A stretch of DNA of 64,000 bases from Ampullaceana balthica (Eukaryota; Mollusca; Gastropoda; Lymnaeidae), in NCBI GenBank assembly GCA_944989445.1, contig CALYLW010000017.1, positions 72,001 through 136,000 on the forward strand, written 5' to 3'. The translations under genes and the position numbers were made by a program. A model generated the notes under the pieces. The model saw nothing but the letters and a program-made list of their open reading frames with translations, did no database searches and was not told the origin of the DNA. Numbering within the stretch: the first letter of the stretch is position 1; every line of letters starts with the position of its first letter. Positions 37,433 through 49,206 of this stretch are shown piece by piece.

Positions 37433-39371
37433 GGGTTGGGTTCGCCAAAACTCGTTATTTACCAGGTTGAATTCATTCTGAAATTAACCTGTCTTCACCC
37501 CACTCCCCAAACCTTTCTTTATTTTTAGTGACTTATATATATATATATATTAAAAATATATTTAAAATGCTACCAAGTTTTCCATTATGTCTTCTCTCCT
37601 TTGCCTTATCACTTATCCAAACCGTCAAAGGAAGGACTACTCGCACATAACAAGATGAAAACAAGGTATATTTTTAATTTTAAAAGAAAATTTGCTGTCA
37701 AACATCCTCCGCTTTAAACTGAAAATTCCGCCCCGACTGACACGAAACTCCAACTAACATTATTGAAGTGTCACCCGCTGAGGAAGGGAGGAAGGGGGGT
37801 GAGTTTGGGGGGGGGGCGGGTCGGCACACCAACCACCACCCACCCTTCCTTGGCCTTTACCCTATCTCCTACCACTGGAACCACCGCGACCGACTGCTGT
37901 CACAGCTCGAGCTACGTCACGAGGGCCTTAAAGTTTGTACTCGGGGCCGTTATCGCTCTCAAGGCTTGTGTCGTCTGCTCCTTATCGGCATAGCTCACAT
38001 GCCTTTGTGGTCAACTAAACCGCTGACACATCCCAGGTCGGGTGCAAACACCCCCCCCTCTTTTCCACCCTAATCAACCCCCATTGGGTCTGCTTAAAAG
38101 ATGACCACAGACAACAATTTTATGTGTGTTAGTGTGTGTGTGGGGGGGGGCAGGGGCGCCTGGGTATGTTCGGAAACTTTAGACTTTCAAAGAGTAGGGA
38201 TGGGATGAGGTTTGTTGAATAATTACTTTTAAAACAGCGATACATACAATGTTTTGAATGTTAAAACCCCCGAACTTCCGGTATTATTTGTCTTATAATG
38301 TCATCAGGTTATTTCCCCGAAGGCTGACATAAATAATCTGGTAAATCTTTAGTGATAGACTGGCGAATTACGCACCAACTCTATGGACATAGAATGACGA
38401 ATATACCCGTGCCTCACTAGAGCCTTTTAGAGTGTGTGTGTGTGGGTGGGGGGAGGGGCGAGGGGGGACCTTCCTTCGACTGATTTTATAAGATAAGATG
38501 TTTTTCAAGTACACTTTTTTTTCAGTTTTCCTCAGTTATTTTAATAGACCAAAATTATAAACAGCCTGCGACATAAATATATATGAGTGTGCGCTTGTGT
38601 GTGTGTATGTGCTTTCTTTCTTTTATTTTCCCCTTCTTTCCTATTTTTTGAGGGATGCGGTGGTCTTGCCATAAACCCGTCAGATGTTTGGAAGTACCCT
38701 TTCTTCGTATTTTTTTTCTTCATTTCCTTGACATAGACCATAAGGATAATCAGCCAACTACAGTATACATATTTATGTGAGCGCGTATGTGTGTGTGTGC
38801 GTAAGAAGGGTGGCGTGGGGGGGGTAGTTTAACAGGTTTCTGAGAAAAACTCAATTCATCATTGGAATGTCCTAGATGTGATAACACTCAAAAGATTCGC
38901 CTCCCATGTTACCATGGTAACACCGTTGTTGTGGAAACAATCAATTAACCATGGATAAAATGTCTCCTGTTCCACCCCAGTGTAAGTCATCATTAGCCTT
39001 GGCATGAATACATTATTATAATTATAATAAGTTGTAAATAAACTAAATTTGATACCCGCGTGAATAGATAATTTAAACACCTGAAGGTGGATTGTTATTA
39101 TGTCATTTTTAGCTGTATATTACTTTTTTTTTATTCATGCGAAAAACAAAATAAATTGTATACATCATAAATACTTTATAATAAAGTATTTTATACACTA
39201 TAAATACATTAGGAATAATTTTTAGGTCTTATATTTGAATATGTCAAGGGTTCGGACGTGGTGGGTGAATTACAAGAGGTTTGTATTGAATGTGTTTGTA
39301 TGTAATTTTTTAATGACCTTTTGTTTTGGTCACAGCAACATATCAATGCCCCTAAACATTTCAAATTAGAA
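37433..39371. other. Unassigned stretch
   Basis: Contains a short TA run (37531-37550), G-runs (37806, 38141, 38815) and a GC-richer segment at 37720-38090. Open frames at 37763-38073 have no recognised domain. Confidence 0.5.
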
Positions 39372-39376
39372 CATTG

Positions 39377-39652
<276 letters not shown>

Positions 39653-40443
39653 ATAATTAAATACTTAAAACTATTACTACCTATTAAATAATTTTAAAAA
39701 ATAATTTTTAATGGCTAGTTCGTATCTGGTAGTGGAGGTGAGGGAGGGGGGGACTTTTGTTATTGATATCTCCAAATCAGATTGTTCTATAGATCTAATA
39801 TTTTTTTTGTTTTGTGTGTCTTTTACCTTAAAAAAAAATTAAAAGCCACACGCTTCAAATTAGACAAAATATTATTTTATAATACAATGCAATTATTACG
39901 TTTCAAAATTAGTCGGGGTCTTTGGGTCGCAGAAAAGTTCGGTGATGTACTTAGGGTGGTACGTGGAGGGGGGGGGTTCCAACCCCGGGGCTGACCTTTA
40001 AGAGTGTTTTTTTGTATGTTTTTTTCGCAAGTTACACCACAGCGTGAGTTGGCGTATTTCATTAGTGTAGCTGTTCATTAAAGATCTCTGCGCGTAGTAC
40101 AGTCACGTTAGAGGGCGGGGTAGGTGGCGGTAAGAAGTGACCCAACAAACTGAGATGGCGGGCATGCTCGCACCTCATATTAGCAAAAAAAAATTCATTC
40201 AAATCAAGTAATGTTTAAGTACGCCAGTTAGAGTAATACCGTTCCCAGATACGCCGCTGCATACTCTTATCACGCTCGTGAGCAATATTCATAATTTTTT
40301 TGTTTATATTTCCAACCCTATTACATCGGAAATTGGTTCCATCAACAATTATCAATTCCCACCAAAACGTATTGTGGACCAAACAAGCTTTGTTTATTTA
40401 TAGAACCTTCCAGAAATATGCAGATTGATGCCATAATATAATA
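39653..40443. other. Unassigned stretch
   Basis: AT-rich, with a G-run at 39968-39976. No gene seen. Confidence 0.5.
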
Positions 40444-40557
40444 AAGGTTGGTCCACACCTCTCACATGCTCGCGAGCATTTGATCAAACATCACACGAAC
40501 GCACTATAAAATACGCCAATTTTGCTCGCGAGCATTTGAGAGACGTGGACCAACCTT
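40444..40557. mobile_element. Foldback MITE with AAGGTTGGTCCAC termini
   Basis: The left arm AAGGTTGGTCCACACCTCTC and the right arm, reverse-complemented, AAGGTTGGTCCACGTCTCTC are nearly identical inverted repeats. The pairing continues inward through ATGCTCGCGAGCATTTGA-type sequence, itself palindromic. The total is 114 bp. The flanks are AT-rich and do not give an unambiguous duplication, so the superfamily is unassigned. An isolated GCTCGTGAGC match lies at about 40273. Confidence 0.85.
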
Positions 40558-41600
40558 AAAACTAAATGTATCTTCAAATTCTGAGCAAAATGAGTTAGTA
40601 CACACAAAACCTTGCTCTGTAAACTATATGCATGCGGTTAAGTATTAAAATTGTAGCCATGCGTGAATTTCCCGACCGTCTTAATAAAACAATCTGATCG
40701 CTGACGATCCCTACTGCAATTTCAAAGTAATATATACTTATATAAATTTTTGGCATTGAGATATCCGTGCTTACCCAAAGCGCTCCGTTAATTTGGATCA
40801 GTTTGTGAAAGACAGCGATATAACACATTATTGCTTTGAGTTCCAGGTTGTTTATTTGCTGTCGCTGTTTTTTATTATTTTATTTTTTTTAATTTTTATT
40901 TTTAATTTTTTTTTGTATGGTAATCTCTACTAATATTATTAATGAACCATTTTGCATTTTATAATAATTATTAACAAAAAAAAATAGATTGTTTGTGTAA
41001 TTAATTGGTACGTAATATGTGCAACATAAACTATCATCAAACCATAAGGTAAACAAAACACCTCACATATTACCACTCTGTGACCATATATATACCCTCT
41101 TTAAAACCCTTTTGTGTACATTCGGAATGTCTGTCGCCCCCACCTGCGATAAACATATCGTTTTAATCACTTTCTTATTATCTTGGATAACAAGAATACA
41201 TGTATGTTTAAAGTTACGGACTACCCCCCCCCCATGATTATTTTACAAAATATGTATTTAACTTGACCTGTACTTACGCATGTCAATATCTGGGTGTGAA
41301 CATAATTGGATGGGGGGTGGGGGGGGGAGCACCGGAAGTTGTCTAATGAACCCTTGGCTTACGTCGTCATCGCTCGTAGGCGCCTTCGAAAATAGCAAAC
41401 GTCATTTAATAAATGTTGATAACAAACGTCACCTCGAAACTCAAAACACTAGCATGTATCCATTAATGAATGATGTGAACAAACTACAGTAAGAAACTAC
41501 AATATCATGAATCATTTAATTATATACTACATGCAGTAAATAAAAAAAAGAACATTTCGTCGAAAAACAATATCATTGATGTGCACAGACAGTATAGTTA
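40558..41600. other. AT-rich unassigned stretch
   Basis: No gene recognised. A G-run lies at 41311-41328. Confidence 0.5.
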
Positions 41601-41607
41601 CAGACTA

Positions 41608-42452
41608 GTAATAAATAACATGCATCAACATACAACACTCACACATGGTGGTTACATGCATCAACATACAACACTCACACATGGTGGTTACATGCATCAA
41701 CATACAACACTCACACACGGTGGTTACATACATCAACATACAACACTCACACATGGTGGTTACATACATCAACATACAACACTTACAGACGGTGGTTACA
41801 TACATAAACATACAACACTCACACATGATGGTTACATACATCAACATACAATACTCACACATGGTGGTTACATACATCAACATACAACACTCACACATGG
41901 TGGTTACATACATCAACATACAACACTCACAGACGGTGGTTACATACATCAACATACAACACTCACACATGATGGTTACATACATCAACATACAATACTC
42001 ACACATGATGGTTACATACATCAACATACAACACTCACACATGGTGGTTACATACATCAACATACAACACTCACACACGGTGGTTACATACACCAACATA
42101 CAACACTCACACACGGTGATTACATACATTACCATACAACACTCTCAGACGGTGGTTACATACATCAACATACAACACTCACACACGGTGGTTACATACA
42201 TTAACATACAACACTCTCAGACGGTGGTTACATACATCAACATACAACACTCACACACGGTGGTTACATACATCAACATACAACACTCACACATGGTGGT
42301 TACATACATCAACACACAACACTCACACACGGTGTTTACATACATCAACATACAACACTCACACATGGTGGTTACATACATCAACATACAACACTCACAG
42401 ACGGTGGTTACATGCATCAACATACAACACTCACACACGGTGGTTACATACG
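41608..42452. repeat. 36-bp minisatellite
   Basis: About 23 copies of a 36-bp unit, CATCAACATACAACACTCAC then ACATGGTGGTTACATA. Because the unit is 12 codons long, several frames stay open on both strands for 170-270 codons. These are not credible genes, since all are pure repeats without flanking exon structure. Confidence 0.95.
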
Positions 42453-43188
42453 ACGATAACACATGACAATAATCTTAGACGATAACTTATCATAGGATGC
42501 AATGTTTGGGAATAGATAGCCGACAGGTTGAGACCCGCCGTCACCAGTCACGTGACGCGTTGGTCATCGTAATCTCTTGACCCGATAACGTTGTCTTGTG
42601 ACGGCCGTCGTAAATATGTCTCCACTGTGTATAGACTTGACCATCACATGTCCAATGTCCAGAAGACTGTTGATTATTTATAATTTGATTGCCGCAGGGC
42701 AAAGCTGTGTCTGTTTTGAAAACTATTACGGAAGATAAAATCGGAAATAGCGTTGCCTAATTACTGCATAGATTGGGCAACACTTCGGTGATAAGTTACG
42801 TTGAATTTAAAGATGTATATTAGTCCACACGTGGTATGTGCTTGCGTCACTTCGTTCTACCAATCTCTGTTTGAATTAGACTCGAGAGCAGATTTCTATA
42901 AAAAGAACGTGACGTCATAAAAAGTTTAGACAGGGTTTAAAATTAGATTATTCCGAGCAACGACGTCATCAGCCATTAGCTGCAACATGATTTGATGATA
43001 AATTATGATGTTAGAGGCATGGGATAAAACTAAGGCATACTGTCTACAATACTGATAATCTGACTGGGCGAATACCAGTCATTGGCAATGTTTCCTCAAT
43101 GTTTCGTTGGTCCGTGTGCAAAAAAAATTAACTCGCGCAAACTTGTGCAAACTAAAATTCCACAAACAAATCATAAAATTCGCTGCCC
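42453..43188. other. Unassigned stretch
   Basis: Less AT-rich than its neighbours, with CpG-containing segments at 42520-42620. No gene seen. Confidence 0.45.
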
Positions 43189-43304
43189 GGCGCCCTTGAG
43201 AAAGAGGGAAAATACTAAATTAAACAGAATAAATTGATTATTGAAGGATTAGCCCTCGGCTCCTTTGGCAACTGCCCCAATGCCAAGTCATTGTTACGCC
43301 TCTG
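43189..43304 (-). mobile_element. TE end fragment, second copy of the 17394-17485 family
   Basis: Aligns with 17394-17485 and keeps an extra CTCGGCTCCTTTGGCAACT segment missing there. Reverse-complemented, the edge reads CAGAGGCGTAACAATGACTT, a plausible hAT-type terminus. Confidence 0.65.
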
Positions 43305-43311
43305 GATCTGC

Positions 43312-43435
43312 ATGTTGCAAGTTACACCTTATTTGACCCGAACGTTGTAAGTTAAAACTAAATTGACCTGAATGTTGTAAGTTAAACCTAAATTGACTTG
43401 AACGTTGTTAGTTACGCCTAAACTGATCTTAAACG
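43312..43435. repeat. ~30-bp tandem repeat, four copies
   Basis: Four diverged copies built on GTTGTAAGTTAAACCTAAAT and TGACCTGAAC. Confidence 0.75.
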
Positions 43436-43611
43436 TAAAACGTAAAAGAACATTAAAAGAAAGCTGTGATTTAAACATCTTAATTGAGCTGCAAGTTATA
43501 GTTTCCACCCGCCAGTATGTTATAGACGAGGTTTACAGCTCTGGGCTAAGTTGTGACACCAATGCCAATTCAGATGTTATTTCTTTTAATGTTACATAAC
43601 TAACCTAATCC

Positions 43612-43771
43612 TCCTATATAATAAAAGGCAAGTTTCTGTCCTTTCTGTCCTTTCTGTCCCGTCATCTATAGCGATTGGTCCCTCAACTACATATGACTCC
43701 TACAGCCAATCACTAGCGGAGAAAAATTTACATATTACGCGGAGGTTCAAAACGAGTTATGTCTGGTGCAG
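43612..43771 (+). mobile_element. Helitron-like element, copy 3 (5' part only)
   Basis: Begins TCCTATATAATAAAAGGC and shares ATAGCGATTGGTCCCTCAA, CAGCCAATCA, TTCAAAACGAGTTAT and GGTGCAG with the complete copies at 29213-29550 and 52772-53125. It is on the + strand, opposite to both. The 3' half with the hairpins is absent. Confidence 0.6.
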
Positions 43772-43887
43772 TTTTTTTGTCATAATTCATTATGTTGTTC
43801 CCATCTTGAAGTGATGACTTCCGCTTATTTCAATGACAATTCTGATCATTCCTTGATGGTCCTTGGGGGTAGTGTCAAGAGTTTTAA

Positions 43888-44132
43888 GTGTTGTTTGTTT
43901 TTTGTTGCTGTTGTTTTGTTGTTGTTTTTTGTTGTTGTTTTGTTGTCGTTGTTGTTTTGTGGTTGTTGTTATTGTTGTTTTGTTGTTGTTGTTGTTGTAG
44001 TTGTTGTTTTGCTGTTGTTGATTTTTTTTTGTTGTTGCTGTTGTTGTTTTGTTGTTGTTGTTTTTCTGTTGTTTTTGTTTTGTTGTTGTTGTTTTTTTTT
44101 GTTGCTTTTGTTGTTTTTGTTGTTGTTGTTGT
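43888..44132. repeat. Imperfect (TTG)n microsatellite
   Basis: TTG triplets interrupted by T-runs. It gives Val/Leu/Cys/Phe frames on + and Gln/Asn/Thr frames on -. These are simple-repeat by-products. Confidence 0.93.
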
Positions 44133-44399
44133 CCACATCCCTTGCCCTGCGACGACAATGTCCTGCAAACGCTTCAGCATAACAACTTCCAAAGCATAGC
44201 GTCCATGAACTTCACAGGTCACCCTACACTTATTCCCGTCCTTGGGCGGGCTTTGTTACTAGTATATTATAATTAACAGAGAACTCTAGTTGACGTTAAC
44301 AGCCACTATCGTTCTAAACTGAGGCTATGTTCTTGCCTAATTTGTTAACATACATGCTATATATATAGTATCATCTTCACGTGTCTCTGCACGGAGATT

Positions 44400-44870
44400 C
44401 ACACCTGATGGAATTAAAAGCTGTCTGGATATGGACAAATTTATTTTAACGGGTTTCACTTCCATCACACACCATAATAAAAGTAATTTAACTGATATTC
44501 GCCCGGGTCTTACAAATTGTATAAATGGTAAGCGGCACTGAATACACAGCTGCAGTAGCTTGTCGTGAAGGCACACATACATATACACACAGACACAAAC
44601 GCACAATAAGACAAACGCGTTATAACAACATACTCAATGAAAACAGAAGGATTAAACATTTCACAATAACAAACACATTAAAAACCTCATCTTTCCCGTA
44701 TGGCATTAGGGCGTGGAAAAGGTTTTCCGAATAAGCCAGGAACACCAACACAACAATCAAAATCCAAATCTGTAATAAAAATTCAAAACCAGACACAAAC
44801 CATGGATAAGCAATAAGGCGCAATAATATTCTTATTATAATGTAGAAGTTAGGAGATACGATTTCAAACG
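44400..44870 (+). pseudogene. Possible LINE 3' end with reverse-transcriptase tail
   Basis: The frame 44525-44734 ends RRIKHFTITNTLKTSSFPYG then IRAWKRFSE. This resembles the degenerate SFFPRxIxxWN ending of some non-LTR reverse transcriptases. The sequence just after its stop (ACACAAACCATGGATAAGC) recurs in diverged form at about 50474-50492, as expected for a dispersed 3' end. The evidence is weak, and the upstream part is not recognisable. Confidence 0.35.
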
Positions 44871-45092
44871 AGAAATGAAATGCTTAAATCGAGATGTTAT
44901 TTAATAAAAAAACTTGTGGCAAACGTTAACAAAAATTCCAAAAGCTTATTATACTGCTATACTAGACATTCGGTTACGATGTTCAACAACCAACTCCAAC
45001 CGATAAATTGAACAAATTTTACCACAACCATCAAACACTGAACAGTTTTTATTTCTTAATTTCTTAATTAATTGTATTAAGTTTAATATTTT

Positions 45093-45197
<105 letters not shown>

Positions 45198-45369
45198 TTA
45201 AATTTTGGACCATTCCATTTGATTCCAAATTTAAATAGTTTCTTTCCGCCAACCCAGCGGTGACGGACCATCGTCTCGCGAGACTGAATGATGCCGATTA
45301 TCCGCCATTTACGTGATATAATAAGGAACACGTTCTTATATCACCTGCCTTGTTTGTTCCTTGTTCCAG

Positions 45370-45466
45370 GTGTGAGCTGCCCGCCATCACGGTGTCCACC
45401 CCTACCCCGTCTCTGTACCCAGGCTGTGTGGACGTGGCTGGGGGACACACAGACAGACTCACCAAC
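45370..45466 (+). other. FoxA: 5' untranslated part of the FoxA start exon
   Basis: A pyrimidine-rich tract ending TTGTTCCTTGTTCCAG makes a strong acceptor at 45368-45369. The following GC-rich 97 bases lead to the ATG at 45467. The frame happens to be open back through the acceptor (reading CELPAITVSTPTPSLYPG), so a longer coding form starting in an upstream exon cannot be excluded. FoxA proteins normally start close to an MLxxK-type sequence, which favours 45467. The upstream exon joined to this acceptor is not identified with certainty. Confidence 0.6.
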
Positions 45467-45503
45467 ATGCTCACGTCCAAGCCGCCCCACTACGACGGTG
45501 CAG
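45467..45503 (+). CDS. FoxA: FoxA coding exon 1 (start codon)
   Basis: ATG at 45467 with A at -3 (ACCAACATGC). It encodes MLTSKPPHYDGA plus the first base of a Gly codon, then the donor GCAG|GTGAGG at 45503/45504. The phase (one base carried over) matches the acceptor at 47653: the joined codon is G+GC (Gly), giving ...[11 protein letters not shown]. The short N-terminal exon that begins ML and is followed by one large exon with the forkhead domain fits metazoan FoxA genes. The choice of start rests on the family-like MLTSKPP and the Kozak context. Confidence 0.75.
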
Positions 45504-45584
45504 GTGAGGACTGGCCCGGTACAGTCCACTTTTTTATTTTTATTTATTGGTGCTTTATTTAAGTAACTCCAGTTGGTAGAATTG

Positions 45585-46125
45585 TAATATAATAATATAA
45601 TATGGTTGGTAGAATCGTAAGGTAAGGTTATACTCTACTTGGATAGTTGTAAGATAATGTTATACTCTACTTGGTACAATTGTATGATAATATTATACTC
45701 TATATACTTGGTAGAACTGTAAGATAATGTAATACTCTACTTGGTAGAACTGTAAGATAATATTATACTCTACTTGGTAGAATTGTAATATAATGTAATA
45801 CTCTACTTGGTAGAATTGTAAGATAATATTATACTCTACTTGGTAGAATTGTAAGATAATGTAATACTCTACTTGGTAGAATTGTAAGATAATATTATAC
45901 TCTACTTGGTAGAATTGTAAGATATGTAATAGTCTACTTGGTAGAACTGTAAGACAATGTTATAGTCTACTTGGTAGAATTGTAAGATAATGTAATAGTC
46001 TACTTGGTAGAACTGTAAGACAATGTTATAGTCTATTTTGTAGACTTGTATTATAAGATAATGCAATAATCTTATTTGATAGAGTTGTAAGATAATGTTA
46101 TAGTCTAGTTGGTGAAAGTGTAATG
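45585..46125. repeat. 33-bp minisatellite in the FoxA intron
   Basis: About 16 copies of a unit near TTGGTAGAATTGTAAGATAA then TGTTATACTCTAC, diverged at the right end. It occupies about a quarter of the 2150-bp intron (45504-47653). Confidence 0.9.
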
Positions 46126-47653
46126 TAGTGTACAAGCTATTTTTAGAATTGTAATGCGTTGATGTACGAAATAGTTGGTCGAAATGTAAAGTATTATTTT
46201 ACTAAATGAATATTCTTGTGAAACACATTCAGTTACTCTACACTTGTTTGGTACTTACTTGTGGCCACAGATCACGTGCGTTATAAAACACATACTTCGG
46301 AGTAGTGCGGAAATTCATAACGAATTTTTTAAATAAAAATTATAATAATAAATAGCTTTCTAAAGTATACGACCCCTTAAAAAAAATTAAAAAATTACAA
46401 TTCAAAATTGTGTATCTTTCATCAAAGTATGTTCATTTATTTCTACGCTGAAGTCTTTCTGCTCTTTGTTCTGTGCAATTTTGATAACGAAAAAAACATT
46501 GTACAAGGATAAATAAATAAATTATAATGATTTATAAAACAAATAATTTTTAAAAAAAATTGATTTATGACATACATACATACATGCATACATACATACA
46601 TACATACATACACACTTACATGCATACATACACACATACATACACACATACATACATACATACATAGACTTGTATACCAATGAAAACATGACTTGCATAA
46701 TATTAATGTAAAATTTTTTTTAAAGAACACTTCTCAGTAAAGCTATTTTATTATTATCAAAGAACATGTAGAAAATCCCAGGGGTGAATATTTCCTCACT
46801 CATTTGAAGTCGGCAAGATTTTCCATTTACTTAAATTATATAAGCATTTTTATGTATTTATTTTATTTCATTTTTATTTTTAGGTGTTAAAACTAATTTT
46901 GATATCCATGATAAATGTATAAATGTTTAATTTTAAAATTCGTTTTTTTAAATCGGAAACAGAAATAAGATAGATGGACTTTACTGACTTTTATATTTGG
47001 GACTTCAATAATTCCATACATCTGTCGGTGTTTATATATTTTTGCCAATGTTTATATTTCCATTGTTTTAGAAAGTTGCTCCTGGATGAGTTACTTTTAA
47101 AAAAACAGCTTAAAATAATATTATTTTTTAATTCAGTTGTCAAGTACGTATATTATGAAATATATTTTTAATAATAGTTTTATAAACCCTAGTCATTTTG
47201 ATATTAATAATTCTTTCGGCTATTTCATTGTTAATGTATTTTTTTATATTTTTTTAAACACACTAATTTACCACACATTTTCGACTTTAATTTATATCAA
47301 TCCGTTAAAATTAACAATGAAATGAGTCCAGGACATATTTTCGTCTGCTGAAAACAAAAACTTCATTGAGGCGGAAAGAAAGAATTAATTTAAACGCAAA
47401 ATAGTTTGCAGTTGTTTGAGAGAAGAGAAAGCCATTAAAATAAATAAAAGGGCTATCCTTTAAAAGCTATCAATAAAATATTTTTTACTTAATATAGCTC
47501 GTGGCATTTTGTTGACAAGGGCAGTTTTGATTTTTTCTTTCATATTGACATTTGCATGACAACGTAGACTAAACCAAATTAAATGCATCAAGAGCGAGCG
47601 CTCAACAAAGATTACGTCCCCTAAAATAATATTGTTTCATGTTGTCGTTTCAG
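46126..47653 (+). other. Rest of the FoxA intron
   Basis: AT-rich intron sequence with a (CATA)n tract at about 46568-46664. It ends in TGTTTCATGTTGTCGTTTCAG, a usable acceptor with AG at 47652-47653. FoxA introns can hold enhancers, but I see no specific site. Confidence 0.6.
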
Positions 47654-49080
47654 GCATCGGCGCAGGAGGCTATCCCACTAGCATGAACTCCATGGGCCCG
47701 TCCATGTCTCCCATGCCCTCTGCCATCCCAGGGGCGATGGGCTACTCCTCCCAGACCATGGGCGGCATGGGCATGGGGGGAATGGGCACGATGGGAGGTA
47801 TGCCGATGGGAGGCATCAGCTCGATGGGAGGGATGGGAGGATACGGCTCCATGTCCATGAACACAATGGGAGGAATGAACGGGATGTCCGCCATGTCGGG
47901 GATGTCGACAATGAACGGGATGAACCGATCCCTTGACCCGAATCTCATGTCCATGGACAGAAATAACGCCCTCAACCGGCCTCGGACGGATAAAAACTAC
48001 AGGAGGGCCTACACACACGCCAAGCCGCCTTACTCGTACATATCTCTCATCACCATGGCAATCCAGCAGTCCCAGAACAAAATGTGTACGTTGAGTGAAA
48101 TCTATCAGTTCATTATGGATCTATTCCCTTTCTACCGACAGAACCAGCAGAGATGGCAGAACTCGATAAGACACAGCCTCTCGTTCAACGACTGCTTTGT
48201 CAAGGTCCCCCGAACACCCGATCGGCCGGGGAAGGGGAGCTACTGGGCCCTACACCCAGATTCTGGAAATATGTTCGAGAACGGATGCTACTTGAGGCGC
48301 CAGAAGAGATTCAAATGTCCGAAGAAGGAGATGATTCGACAGACCTCGAACTCAGACCGAGGGCGGGACGACTCGGGGATGAACCCCGACGACAGCATGC
48401 AATCCGGCGACGACCACAGCCCGATGAGCTCCCCTCTATCGGGCGGGCACCCCCACCACGGGGCTTCGCACGCCGCGCCCCTGACGCCGCCACGACCTCA
48501 GGATCATCACCAGCAGAACCACCATCAGCAGCACCCTCAGTCACAGCAGCACCAGACGGCGGCTCCCATCCAGCCCAAGTCCGAGGTGATGAACAATTCC
48601 TCGCCGCACCCCCAGGAGATGTCGCACCCGCCTCCCGCACAGAGCCTCCCTCCGCAGGGGTCGTGCCACACGCCCCTGTCCTCGCAGACCTCCATTCCAT
48701 CGTACCACCACCCGTCCCCTGCCGCGGACCTCACGAACGTCCGATCCCTCAACTTCCAGGACTACGGGCAGCTGACGTCGCAGTCCCTGGGGCTCCACTA
48801 CTCGGCCGGCCACTACGGCCACCACCCGCACTACCACCCCCACCACCAGCCCGGGCTGCATCAGGTCAACCCCAACCACTCCTTCAACCACCCGTTCTCC
48901 ATCAACAACCTCATGTCGGAGAGCAAGCTGGACATGAAATCAATGTGCGAGATGGGCTACGGGGCCTACACCCAGATGTCGCCCCTGACCATGTCCAAAG
49001 ACTCGTCCCCGCCCGTGATGGGCAACCACCACGACGCCGGCGGTTACTACAAGGCGTACCAGTCCACCGTGGACTTATGA
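47654..49080 (+). CDS. FoxA: FoxA forkhead transcription factor, main coding exon
   Basis: FoxA proteins are pioneer transcription factors that open chromatin and specify foregut/endoderm and midline tissue. Joined to 45467-45503, this exon gives a 487-residue protein, a normal FoxA length. Domains in order: a Met/Gly-rich N-terminal region (about residues 20-105) with the family motif SMNSM; the forkhead DNA-binding domain (about 135-235) starting [20 protein letters not shown], with recognition helix [13 protein letters not shown] (about 182-194) and the FoxA-type wing [15 protein letters not shown]; a His/Pro/Gln-rich linker (about 275-420); conserved region [11 protein letters not shown] (425-433); and a C-terminal YYKAYQ, like vertebrate region III YYQGVY. 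GC-rich coding stands out from AT-rich flanks. The stop at 49078-49080 is followed by an open in-frame extension (separate entry). Confidence 0.97.
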
Positions 49081-49206
49081 CATCCGGCCACCACGAGGAG
49101 CGGCAGCCCTCCCAAATACGACGCCTACAACGCACGGTCGTACCAGAGCAACTTCTACAACAACCAAAACTCGTCCTACGCCGTGCCAGCGGTACGGGAC
49201 ACGTAA
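49081..49206 (+). other. FoxA: In-frame coding-like extension after the FoxA TGA
   Basis: Directly after the TGA the same frame continues for 41 codons to a TAA at 49204-49206, followed at once by an in-frame TGA (49207-49209). It reads HPATTRSGSPPKYDAYNARS and then a Tyr/Asn/Ser-rich tail ending YAVPAVRDT, in the same style as the rest of the protein. Of 41 codons, 34 end in G or C, whereas only about 19 begin with G or C, a coding-type bias. The stop context is TGA followed by C, known as the leakiest tetranucleotide. Readthrough, a recent C-to-T nonsense change (CGA to TGA) or a base error would each explain it. Confidence 0.6.

Noticed and set aside
41581..42466. ORFs of 207 and 273 codons (+) and 176 codons (-)
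   Set aside because: Pure translation of a 36-bp tandem repeat that stays open in several frames on both strands.
43790..44222. Poly-Gln/Asn/Thr-like ORFs on the - strand
   Set aside because: Translation of an interrupted TTG microsatellite. Tempting as a low-complexity protein, but there is no unique flanking coding sequence.
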